Positions 13,706 to 26,525 of a stretch of DNA of 64,000 bases are shown here, piece after piece (the stretch's first letter is position 1; each line of letters begins with the position of its first letter). This DNA comes from Plecoglossus altivelis (Eukaryota > Chordata > Actinopteri > Osmeriformes > Plecoglossidae), in the NCBI GenBank assembly GCA_036571765.1, contig BROE01000005.1, positions 5,802,720 to 5,866,719 on the forward strand. Reading direction: 5' to 3'. The translations under genes were made by a program, and so were the position numbers. The notes under the pieces were generated by a model. That model was not told the DNA's origin, searched no databases, and worked only from the letters and a program-made list of their open reading frames with translations.

Positions 13706-16700
13706 TGTAATACCCCCCAGTAAGGCATTGTTGGCACCTACCCTGGTAAAACTGCAAACGAACCATCCAACATCAGCAAGCAACACAACACTAACCCAAC
13801 TCCTGTATTCCAGGCGAGCCCAGAGGGACACCAGCAGGCTCCCTCACCCTCCAATGAGCTTCTTTCCCCCCATAAACGCAATCTAGTTTGTTTTTTTAAC
13901 AACGAGAAGTAAAGAAATAAAATGGTAACTAGGTCTGCATTGTTTCCACGGCTCCTTCCTTTGGCTGACCTCAGTTTGACCCCCCCCCCCCCCCCTCGCT
14001 TATCCCCCCTCCCTCCTTCACAGGGGACCCTTAGCCATCACGTCCTCCAGCTGCTGGTCCCATCTAAACGCCAGGCATTAATATTTATAACATGGGCCAC
14101 GCACGGATGCACAGCCTATCTTCGGTATTCTATAAAACTTGACGCTTTGTCCTCGAGACAGGTTTCCACTCCACGTCTCTCTGGTTAGTTCCCATAGTTA
14201 CGACGCTCATTTGAATAGACCTGTCAAATAAGTGTTAAAATTGGATCGAAAACGTAACAGAAATCTATGAGCTGTGCTTGACAATGTAATGAAAAACCAA
14301 AAATAAAACGCGGTAGGAAAAACACATTCCAATCATTTGCCATTTGTTAAAGATGGAACGATTTCACAACATCCCTGACATGTTTTAGACAACCTGAGGG
14401 GTCCTGACAAGGTTGTAAACTGATCTGATGGAAAATGCATCAGGGGTAGTTGGCTGGTGATGGTAGACTGACTTCTATTGTCCCCCTCTTTCTGCTGGGC
14501 CGCCCTCGTAAATCACGGTGACACTTTGGAGACTGCGCTGTATCATAAACCGATGCAGAGCAGCCCGGGGCACGCCACTCTCTCCAGCTAGGCCACAGCC
14601 AATCCAGAAACGCGGGAGGCAGACCAACGTAAACACGCGCGCTCGCACACGCCCAAGGTGTTCTACAAGGTCGCTTCTCTCGTGTGTATTTCAGAACGGC
14701 TACGGCGCATCTCGTCCCAGCATGCAGGCTACGCACGGGGGTATGGTAATAACAGCTACATGGTAAGCAAGCTGCCCCACCAATCTGGACTGCCGTGACC
14801 ACGCTGGTCTTGTTCTCTCATACCGATTAGGAACTCTTGTAACCGCTCTGCTTCCATCCCATTAAACCCTTGAGGCCTCCCTTAGATCTAACCCGTCTAG
14901 CCAGCTGACGCTGAGTTACTACCTGATAGGACAGCTTGGATCTCCATTCCATTAACCCCACTCTTCACTACTCTCCTCTACACTGCATCCCTCAAAGGCA
15001 CATCTGTTTTCTGCGGCCACAGGGGTTTATGGCCGGCCTGTACATCTGGCCACGCCCTGGCTGCTCGCCCCCCCTCCCCCCCCCACTTTCCCCACCAATC
15101 CCCCCCCCTCCTTCCTCAACCTCCATCTTCTACGCCCACATACAACCCGGCCCAGTTCCGTCCCTCCCTCACCTCGCCACTGACTACCAGATCCTCTTTT
15201 CTTCTGACAATATGCTGTCCAATCAGATCAGCTAGGATCGGCCTGGCTGGACAGACAGAGACTTAACAGTTCAGCTTTAACAGGCTTGCCAGAGACAAGC
15301 TCAAGTCTCAGACAGGCTCAGAGTTGGACTCAGAGACAGGCTCAAGAGACAGGCACAAGACACAGAGACAGGCTCAAGACACAGAGACAGGCTCAAGACA
15401 CAGAGACAGGCACAAGAGACAGGCTCAAGACACAGAGACAGGCTCAAGACACAGAGACAGGCTCAAGAGACAGGCTCAAGACTCAGAGACAGGCTCAAGA
15501 CTCAGAGACAGGCTCAAGACTCAGAGACAAGCACAAGACTCAGAGACAGGCTCAAGACTCAGAGACAGGCTCAAGACTCAGAGACAGGCTCAAGACTCAG
15601 AGACAGGCTCCAGGGACAGGCTCAAGACTCAGAGACAGGCTCCAGGGACAGGCTCAAGAGACAGGCTCAAGAGACAGGCTCAAGAGACAGGCTCCAGGGA
15701 CAGGCTCAAGACTCAGAGACAGGCTCCAGGGACAGGCTCAAGACTCAGAGACAGGCTTCTCCTCTCCAGGACCACGCTGGTTAGAACGCAGGCCACTTCA
15801 CGACCACCAGGAAACAAGAGGCTCGCTGTGACACCGATCTCCTGCCAGACAAGTGAATGCAGGTGCCCGTATGTTAAAGTCACCATGTAGGAAAGAAAAT
15901 ACATCTTGAAAGGGATGGGGAGGGGTCAGAGTTCAGGTGTTAAATACCAACGCAGGACAGAGCCTGGCCTTAAACAAGAACATGGTGATGGTGACCTTCA
16001 CATGAGTTCCTGTGTTCTCTGACCTAGCGACCCCGACTTCAACTGAAAAACTTTACGAAGGAAACACTCAAAACACTTCTCATCCTGTGGAACTGCCAAG
16101 GTTCTCTAACACACACACACACGCACACACGCAAGGCCGCCCGCTCCCCTAAGACTCTGCTGAGTCAGACGACACAACGCAGCTGTGATCCAAAGATTCA
16201 GCACCATATCCGAGTACTCTGAGGTGCCTGTCCTGTTACCCAAGCGAGCGGGCTGCTTTTCAAGCCTCTCCTTGCATCAAAGCCAGAGTGGCACACAGAG
16301 AGCGGGCCGCTGCTGTCTGTTTGGGATTCAGCACCACGGTCCCAGAAGTGGAGATCTGAGGGCTCCCGCAGACAAGGGCCCAAGGTCACGGGCCCTCAGT
16401 AAAGCTCTGGCTTCCCACCGCAGGCTCTCATATCTCATTTTGCCCGTCCGGCCCCTCCCAGACAAGATGATGTAATCCTATAACATCAAATTTGTTAAAA
16501 AAATCATGCCGACGTCATGCGTTCGATCGATCTGTCCGTTCCATCGCAATGCACAGAAATCAGACCTGACCGCGATAAATCGCGATCATTTGATATCCAT
16601 GCACGGGGGGGGGGGGAGAGAGACTGGCCCAGCAGGGATATCCTAGCTTGTGGAAACACGCTGGCTGAGAATCATCTGGACCAGATTTCATCTCTTTGAT

Positions 16701-19700
16701 TCCATAGGTGCAAAAACGTTCCCATAAATCCCCTTTAATGCTGTTCTCTTTTTACACACCCGGTGCTATGAAATCTCCTGTCTAGTGTTTCGACCTGAGG
16801 CATAATCTGCGTTAAGTACAGCGGCTGAGGCTCCAGGCCGACTCCTGAGTCCTTAGTTGACTTATGGGCCTCGCTGCCCCATAAATCACCCATATCCTCA
16901 ATCCCTATCGATGTGGTGGTTTCAGCACAAACCCAGGAACACAATGGAGCGTTACTGAAACCCAATCAGAGAGGAACGGCCTGTTGAGAGAGACTCATAA
17001 ACAAGTTATTCAATAGATCAGGAGATACGTGACTGGCTTGGCCCATGACGATTTTTCCCTCGTTTCAGTCTGCCTTCGGAGAGACATCATGTCTCCTCCA
17101 TCTTGGCTTTTTAAAAACATTTCAAGCTGTATGGCAGGGAAAGAGACGACATTTTTCTCAATGTGATGTGTAATCAGGACTAACGGTTGAAGAAAAATAC
17201 AAACTCTTTCAAAGTCTGCCAATAGAGAAAGGTAGAGGAAAAAAAACATACTGCGACTTTACGTTCCAAATTACAGCTCATTCCCCCCCCCCCTGTTCAG
17301 AAAAGGGGGGAAGGAAGAGTGATATGAGTGTTGGAGAGAGGGCGAGGGAGAGGGGGAGGGAGAGGGGGAGGGAGAGGGAGAGGGAGAAATCCCATCTTTT
17401 CAGTGTGCAGTCATGAAGCGGCCAAGAGTTGAACAGTTTACCTTGACTCTCTCACACAGTCCTTCCAGCCCATTTAAAACAGTCAAACAAAACTCCCTCA
17501 CTGCCTCTTTCTCCTCTTTCCTTAGTTCGTCTGTGACCATTAGGTCATGTGATCTGCGGCCGCCAGAACACAGTTGGGAGAAGGGAGTGCTTCTGTCGTC
17601 GGCGTGCCAGACTTCTCTTACAGGAAACTGGCTCATAACTGGAGCCAGTGGGAAACAGGACAAGGGAGACCCAGCCCCTACAGCCTTTCCACACTCACCA
17701 CACTTCCACTTCCTGCAAGCCTCTACAGAACCCATCCAGCAAGCCTCTACAGAACCCATCCTGCTAGCCTCTACAGAACCCATCCAGCAAGCCTCTACAG
17801 AACCCATCCTGCTAGCCTCTACAGAACCCATCCTGCTAGCCTCTACAGAACCCATCCTGCAGGCCTCTACAGAACCTATCCTGCTAACCTCTACAGAACC
17901 CATCCTGCTGGCCTCTACAGAACCCATCCTGCTAGCCTCTACAGAACCCATCCTGCAGGCCTCTACAGAACCCATCCTGCTAGCCTCTACAGAACTCATC
18001 CTGCTGGCCTCTACAGAACCCATCCTGCAGGCCTCTATAGAACCCATCCTGCTGGCCTCTTCAGAACCCATTCTGCAGGCCTCTATAGAACCCATCCTGC
18101 TAGCCTCTACAGAACCCATCCTGCAGGCCTCTACAGAACCCATCCAGGACTGAAAGCACAGGATGGTTGATAAAGAAATAAAAATAAATAATGTCACAGA
18201 AATAACCAAAAAGACATTTTAGAGACAGGGGGGGAAAAGGGTAGAAAAGGCCTCTGCTCCTTTGTAAACGCCCACATTACTGTAAGATAAACCAAGTCAA
18301 CTATTCCAATGTTGATGCATGACTGAACCATGCTGTGTTGAACCCCTCTAGCCAGGGAAGTGTGATTAATGTTTTCCATAGGCTGAGATAAAGAACTCCC
18401 TAGGGAGGGAGGGAGGTAGGGAAGGAGGGAGGGGAGGAGAGGAGAAGCACACTCTTTAGGAGTACTCAGACTTGGAGTACTAGGTCAACATTCAACTAAA
18501 ACTGCGTTGCCAAGTGAGAAGACTGTCGTCCCATTAATATATGAGTCATTGGACGACCACAAGCAGCGCTCATAAAAACACAACAGCCCGGGCAAAATTA
18601 AACACTACAACAAGCCTCACAAAGAAGCAACACAGCCCAACGTGAACCCCAGGGGGAGGGGGGGGGGGGGGGAACGCCATAGGCACCACTTTTATGGAGA
18701 AGGAAGACCATTAGCTAGAAGGGTTTTTCAAAACGCTGAGCGAGTGACGAAGGCTGCGTGAAGTACAGAGCGAGGGCTCAGAGTGAGTAATGTTCCTGAT
18801 AAAACGGGTGGGTCTGCGCTGCGGTCCCCCTGAGCTCGGAGCACAGACAAGAAGGACACACATGGCGGAGGTGCAGTTCCAGGCTGCTCGTGCGGCTGGC
18901 AGGAATGCGCTGGGGCTTCGCTGGGTTTATAAATACGCTCGTCAGAAACGAGGCAGACACAAAAAGGCAGCGCTGTTCCGAGCGGGTTCCCTTTTTCTGC
19001 CCTGGAGAACCTCCCCGCCCTCCCAGACGCTCTCCCTGGGGGTAGTTAGCCCCCAGCACACCGCCATGCCTGTCTGGCTATCTAGTATCGCCAACCATAC
19101 TTGGTATAAATAGAGAAAAGAAGCACAGAATCTCTTAAAAGGCGCTTTGTGTGTGTGAGTGTGAGTGTGTGTGTGCATATGCGTGTGTATAAAAGAGCTG
19201 CAGTCTACAGCAGGCACTAGCTTTTATATCCTATCCATCAGACAAGATGAGGTTTCTGTGGACACGACTCTGCCAACCACCTGATGGTTATCCCACGGCA
19301 TTAGAGCCGCAGAAAGGATTCAAAGCACCAATGAGAAGAAGCGTACGCCAGATTTGAGCCGCGCCGGAGGAGGTGGCTGTGGCAGCTCAGGAGAACCGGA
19401 GAACAGCGGAGTGCCGCAGTACGGGCTTCCTATGCAATCCACCAGACCTGACGGGAGATGATTGGCACCAGAATCAATCGGTTTTGCCACGTTACAGCCG
19501 TCCTCCTTCTCCCAGTCCTCCTTTTCGCCTGCCTGGGGAGCCACACAGGGCCGCCTGTGGCTTGAGCAAGATAGAAATCGCCATTTATCTTTCATTCCTC
19601 TCGCCACCTTTCTCTCCCTCCTCCTCCTCCTCCTCCTCCTTTTCTAATGAACCGCTGTAATTCTGTGTAATGACCTGCATTGAGTGGGGGAGAGGGAGAG

Positions 19701-20333
19701 GGGAGAGGGAGGGGGGTGAGGGAGGGGGGAGATGGGGCCGAAAGGTGACGGAGTGAGAAAACGCTCACAAAAGCCAGTCACACCACATTTACATGCCTTC
19801 CCCTGAAAGAAAAAAAAAAGTGTGTGTGTGTACGTCTGTGTGTGTGTATGTCTGTGTGTGTGTTGGGGAGAAGGGGGTGTGGGAGTGGGGGGGTTTCTCC
19901 CATTTAAGCATGTTTCATTCTTCACGCTGTGGCCAATGGGATTGTGTTGCTGGATCGACGAGCTCAATGTGATTTGCCTGTGACTGTTTACACACACCAC
20001 ACACAATGGAGAGAAGCTAGACCATGAAACCAACTAGAGGACTTCCCAATCATTGGTGTAAAACAATACTGAGTGTGGATTCACCTAACATGCTTCAATA
20101 CCTATTTATTGGTATTTATAAGACAGACGTTTTACCGTTCCAGAAATACATTTGAGGAATTTATTACTCATAATTCAATGGAGAACTAAAATGAACCTGC
20201 TGTAGACCTGCGTTCACAACAGGTCCTTGAATATTCACTCATATCTAAGTAAGAAATTCCACTGTACAGGATATTTTACTGGGAGTTCACAGTCAATCTG
20301 TTTTTACCTGATCTGTTTTAACCTCATCAGGTT

Positions 20334-20371
<38 letters not shown>

Positions 20372-23300
20372 AGAGGAGACTTCAGAGGGTGCATCAGAAC
20401 AACAGCAGGCCAACAGGAAGCGTTCGTCATTCACAGCTGCTGCCACCGCGGTGCTGAGCGCTGGAACCTCACGCCGCTGGAGGTTAAGCCAGGCGCCGTG
20501 GAGCCCTCGCTCGGCCGTACAGTGAGACGTTACAGACACGGAGCGGATCTAATTAAATGCTGTTCCACATTAACAGGATTGGGCGGACTTGCCGTTTCCT
20601 GCCCGCTCCCTGCGGCCCGTGAGTGGCACTGAGGGTAATGCACACGAGCAGGCACAGGATGAAATGTATCCTCGAAAATACACACATCCCGCCAGACACA
20701 AGCCTCACCCCCTCCTCCCCCCTCCTCCCCCCCCTCCCCCAATACACGCGGTCGAGCAGCACACAATGTGTAGCAGAGTGGTGGAACATGGCGACACGAC
20801 AGTGGAGTTGAAGTCACACAATGGCTAAGGCCAGGTCACTGCAGAAGGGACATGTCAGAATCACAGACTCGGGTCATTCTTCAACCCTGAGGTGGAGGGA
20901 GAGGAGGGAGAGGTGGGAGAGGAGGGAGAGGAGGGAGAAGAGGGAGAGGTGGGAGAGGAGGGAGAGGTGGGAGAGGGGCTGTCAGTCCCAATCTCGTTTC
21001 AGTTCCAGGATTAGAGTACTGTTATGGCTGTAACGGCCTCGCCATCTCCTTTGTAGCATTTTTTTAAATGGTGATTTAAGAGAGGAGGTGGAATGTGCTT
21101 CACACGCGTCTGACAGAGAAAGAGAGGGCTTGCTTTTTATTGACCTCCAGCTCGGGGCCCTTCCACGAAGACTGGGCTGCTGCGAGACCGCAAGCTGTGT
21201 GTCCAGCTGGGAAAGGCAACAGTATAAACTGACTAAACAAATAGCCAAGAGGCGAGTTAAGAGCTTGGCGATGTAAACAGTAGTCCAACGCAGCCTCTTA
21301 GCTCTGGTCCCTTCTCTGTTTAGGTGCTATTTCACTTTTGTTAGACAACACGGTGCAACTGGTCAAGATCTCGCCATGCCCACGCTCGTCCTGCAACGCG
21401 CAACAGCTCAGCAGGAACGGGTTCGCTCGAATGATATCGGTCATTTTTGACAGAAAGCCGACCACGTGCAGACCACACAGATGGTCTCTGCTCCTTCCTT
21501 GTCACTCCTGCTCTGCTTTATGGCCTTGGAACATTTCCTGCTATTCTAGGCTGCTTCCATCGCCCCTACACCACAGCATCCTCCTATGAAATACTCTCTG
21601 AACCCCCCCCCCCCCCCTCCCCCCAGGGGCCAGAGGAAACAGACAAAAGGCAGAACAAGTCCCTGATACTGGCTGGAAAAATGAGCCATTTCTGCATCAG
21701 TTGCAGCACAAAATGGAGGGCGTCTCTGTGGCCAGATATCACAACACGACGTTGGTGAACGTTGAAAAGAGCTCGTCCAAAACTCAACAAAGGGCTTCTG
21801 TCACATACTTCCCAATCTCATCCTGCTCAATAAATCAGCTAGGATGATTGCAAGGGATGAGAGGCAATTAGGCCACAAAATGTCGTCGTCGGCTATTTGT
21901 TACGTTGTCCTTTTGTTCTCAGATTGTTTTTCCCCTCCCAGAGGGTTACAATGTTCGCTTTTTGTAAACCAACGAAATAATTCTGGGTGGTCTCTTCAAT
22001 TGAGTAGCAAGCGGACCGGTGCAGACCGGTTCAGCCCGGATACAACCGTTAAGTGGGGCGACGGTTTGGGTTTTTCCACTAAATTATGGCTACATCTCTC
22101 TTGTCTAAAACAACGGCATCTCTTGCACAAAATGCTCGACTCAATGCCACTATTTATGCTTTTAATGAGCTCACAAACAGTCAAGAAATGAACAGCTAGC
22201 ACAAACTCAAGTTTGTGCAGCGGAGAACCTGGAATTTGTGCAGCGGAGAACTTTAGTTTGTGCAGCCGAGAACCTTGAGTTTGTGCAGCCGAGAACCTTG
22301 AGTTTGTGCAGCCGAGAACCTTGAGTTTGTGCTAGCTGTTCAACAAGGGGCTAGTCCATGAAATACCGCTTTATTGAACTGATTCTTTCTCTGTCCTCCA
22401 CACAATGGTCTACAAAAATCTCATCAGCGTTAATTGCTCCTGGGTCCACAACCTCTCGGCACATAACGATTTAAGGTCTTCCTCTCTCTCAAGACCTTGG
22501 CGTGTTACACATCCCAGTCTGCTCTCACTGGCCCTGCGAAGCCCCCCTCCCTCTCCCTCCGCCCACTCCCTCTCTCAAATCATGATTAAACGGAGGGAAT
22601 TTCTCGAGAAGGCCAGAGGTTGACCCAATCATTTCAAAGCTCCCTCTATAGCTGGGAGTCCCTCCTATCAGCCAGGGACTTACATCACAGTCACAACCTG
22701 GAGCGAGGCCAGTGAGGTTGTCTCCCAGTGTGAGACGCCGCCCTGCATCAGAGAGAAGGAGAACTTCCATCTTTCACTGCGGCTCAAAGAAAAGAAAAAA
22801 AGGCATCTTTCCATGTCTTTGTGCCTTTGGTTACGGTTTGGCCTCAAAACACATCTCATCTGTGAGGTCAAATGGTAAATAAGGACAGGTCTTCCATGTG
22901 ACACAAACAGGAAGGTGATGCGTGTAGCGAGGTCATGCGTCTGTGCCTAGACACAATACAGCAGATAGATATGACAACACCACAAACCCAAATTAGAGTC
23001 CTGATACAGCAGTCACCTCTTCTACACCAGGTTACACCTTGCTGGTGGGTAGGAGGGCTGTGGGGAAGTTGAATCTATCTAGATCAGGGGTATCCAATCC
23101 TGGTCCTCGAGGTCCACTGTCCTGACAGTTTTAGATGTTTCCCTGCTCCAGCACACTTGGTTCCAATGAACGGGTCGTTATCAAGCTCTGTGGAAGCTTC
23201 GTAATGACCCTTCATTAGAATCAGGTGTGCTGGAGCAAGGAAACATCTAAATCTGTTAGGACAGTGGCCCTCGAGGACCAGGATTGGACACTGCTGATCT

Positions 23301-25475
23301 AAATGGACGCACGGCTGATAGGTCACAGAAGAGAGGCCCCTGAGGCTGGCTCTGCTCCATTTCCTAATCACACAGAACACGGAGCTCTCGATCGGTCAGG
23401 CCATGCATCTATTCCCATTATCCCTGGGAAAATCAGGGCACGGGACTGCAAGGAGGCATCGCGCAGTTTATTTGATTAATTCTACAGAACTCGCTTAATT
23501 GCCGCGGTGCCGTGTTCCATTAGCCCAGAATGAAGCTGGTTTCAGACGCTCTGCCAAAGCAGGATATCCTGGTCACAGTCCCTTTAGCAACGTGCTAACG
23601 ATCCCTCTGGACAAAAACACCCTTCACGACCCACACAGCTGGAAAACCAAAATACACCAAAACACGTTAACATTTAAAAGTACAAACGACGAGACACACA
23701 AAACACTTAAGACCATGACTTCCCACTTCTAGAATCTATTCATTTCAAGCCAAAGTGGGTTTTTTATGTTTCTTATTAGACTTACTAATTATATTTACTA
23801 AAACGTATTTCTCCTTCATCTCGCAAGAGACAAACTCCCCCCAGCACATACTCCTCCTGGTACATTCTCGGCATTCAAGATGATTCATGACTGCAGACTG
23901 CATGTCATTCCAGAAAAAAAGAGAAAAATGGACATAATGAAATTAAGCTCCCTTTAAATTCCCTGTTCCTTCACCGGAGAGTGAATACTGCCTGGCTGTA
24001 CCCTGCACTAAGCTGGAGGATATTGTCTGTGGTATTACTGAATAGTATCTAACTGAACATCTATGAGACTCCTCATGGCTATTTAATATGTGTTCCGCTC
24101 ACTAGGGGATCAAGCCAGTGGGTGAGAGGGGACCTTATTAAGAGTAATATTCCTTACAGGGCTAAATCGCTGGAGCACCAGCGCAGCATTTGTGCTTAAC
24201 AGGGCCAGTCCACAGGCGGCTTAGCATATATTGAGAGGCATTGTGGGATGTGTGAGGGCCCCGCTCTGGTAGGTCTGAAAAACAGCGCTCGGGCCCCTGC
24301 CACAATCCTCTGCCGTCCCCTGGACAGCTGTCCCTCAGGCATACAGTCTGCTCTCCCTGGCCCCTCCCTCCTCTCCCCCTCCCTCCCTTCTCTCCCCCTC
24401 CCCGTCTACTACCCGAGGAGCCAGCCCTGAAACCTTCTCCTAAGCCCAGCTATATGCCAACACACCAAGGCTCTACACAGCCCACAAACGTGAACCCGGC
24501 TAATCATTAATAGCGTGTAATTAAAAGGGCTGGGTTGACCGTCCTTGTAAAGAGCCATTAGCTCCATGTATCAGCATGCTGTAATTGCTTTGTTTGATGT
24601 GTAATTCTGGAGTATCGTTCCATCCCGGGCCTCCTCCCCCTTCCTTGCCCCTTCCCTGCCCCCACCTTACGGCACTCGCTCTCACTAAACTTGAGTGACA
24701 TTGATGCTTGTTGCCGCGTCAGGTCGAAGGCACGCATCCCTCTTACAGTGTTGTAAAAGAGAATGGCAGCGCTTGTATGCTCGGGCAAGCCCAGAATCAC
24801 TGTGCAGGCAGGGTTGATTTGCCAGCATATCAACCTTCTCTACCCTTCACACCAATCCCAGACCAATCACCCACCACAAACTAGCCCCACCAAAGCCCAG
24901 GGCCCTGCACCCCAGCCCAGCCCAGGGCCCTGCACCCCAGCCCAGCCCAGGGCCCTGCACCCCAGCCCAGCCCAGGGCCCTGCACCCCAGCCCAGCCCTG
25001 CAGCCCAGCCAAGCCAAGCCCAGCCCTGCAGCCCAGCCCAGCCCAGCCCTGCACCCCAGCCACAGGGCCCTGCACCCCAGCCACAGGGCCCCGCACCCCA
25101 GCCCCAAGCTTTGATTGACAATACCACCCTAAACTCACAATTTCACAGAAGGAAAACAAAAGGCGATTTGATGCATAAAGGGATAAATGAGCGAATAACT
25201 GAATTTTTTATCAAGCTGAAAGGATCTCCACAGCAGGGGGAAAAGGAAAGTCAAAAGAGGGAGAAAGACAGAGATTTGCTTGTTTTAAAAAAGCATGTTT
25301 AATCCTTGACACCTGTTAGAGAACTAAACCTTGACAGAGCCATGTGGCTTATAAAAGCCTGTGGCAGCAAAGAGAAGATTAACCCTGCGAGTGCCCAGCC
25401 ATTGAAAAGTAGTTTCTTCTCAAGCGGATTGAGGAAGCGACTGAGCCTAACCCTCTCAATCATCCAGCTATATCG

Positions 25476-25507
<32 letters not shown>

Positions 25508-26494
25508 TTTCCTAACTCATCCCTCTCGTACAATGTCGATGGTACTGTTACAACACAAGATATTGAGGTCAGACCAACTGGATCCCAACCATCCCAGCAC
25601 GGCAGAGACACAGACAGAGCGTCACAGACAGGCAGGGAAATCCAGATGAAAGCGACCGCGAACAACAGTTGAAACCACGGCGATGGTCTCTGCGCTGTGG
25701 TCTCTCTGTAGAGACTTCCATGCTCGGCTCGCAGAAAAGGATATCAAAGCCGAGGCCATAGCAACTGCACGGGCGTTGCGTCAGGAAGTAGAAGCCATGG
25801 CGAGGGAGCCGCCGAGCAGGCTGGGGGGTGGGGGGCAGGGGGGGGGTGGCGTGGGGGGCGCCTGTGAAAACTAACTAGCCGGGAACCGAGTTTGCTTTGG
25901 TCTGGATCAGCTGTGTCAACTTGTTGAAGTCAGAGCCTGGAAGGAGGCTGGCAGGCAGCCGGCATCTGCATCAGCTCTCCTCTTGCTTTCCCTGATACCT
26001 GCATACCTGCACCCTGTCAGACAAGCCTGAAGACACGCTAGCATGGGGTTTGGGCCTTTCATCTGTAATTATGTGTTTGTTTGCGCTGGCTGTGTAAAGA
26101 GACATAGCCTCGATCGAATCAAATCTCTGGCACGCATAATTTCGCAGGGTTGCGTAACCGCTGACATGTAAGGCGTTTTGGCATTTGCCGAACATGGAAT
26201 CCAGATGCTTATTTGCTGCGACTTTAAGGAGGAGTTATTGGTGGATGTTGACAAGACAGCGGGGTGCTGGGCCGGGAGAGAAAGCTTATTGGAGGAGAGA
26301 TGGAACAAGGGAGGGAAGAAGGGGGGGTGAAGAGAGAGGATTATGGGAGGCCGGCAGTGAAGGGGCTATTGTTAGAGCCTGAGAAAGTGTGCAGGAAGAG
26401 TGCCACACACTCTGCTAACATACACACAGACCCAGGCCCTGGCCAATAACAGGAAACACTTGGATCCAGGTCTACGCGATGAGCCACAGTTGTA

Positions 26495-26525
<31 letters not shown>

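Noticed and set aside
15286..15890. Glutamine/arginine-rich frames of 180-190 codons
   Set aside because: Translation of the 19-bp minisatellite; overlapping frames give the same repetitive composition.
17400..18209. Opposed open frames of about 250 codons on both strands
   Set aside because: They are produced by a 24-bp minisatellite whose period is a multiple of three; no splice, start or homology support.
24847..25302. Collagen- or proline-like frames
   Set aside because: Arise from the 25-bp C-rich minisatellite on both strands.
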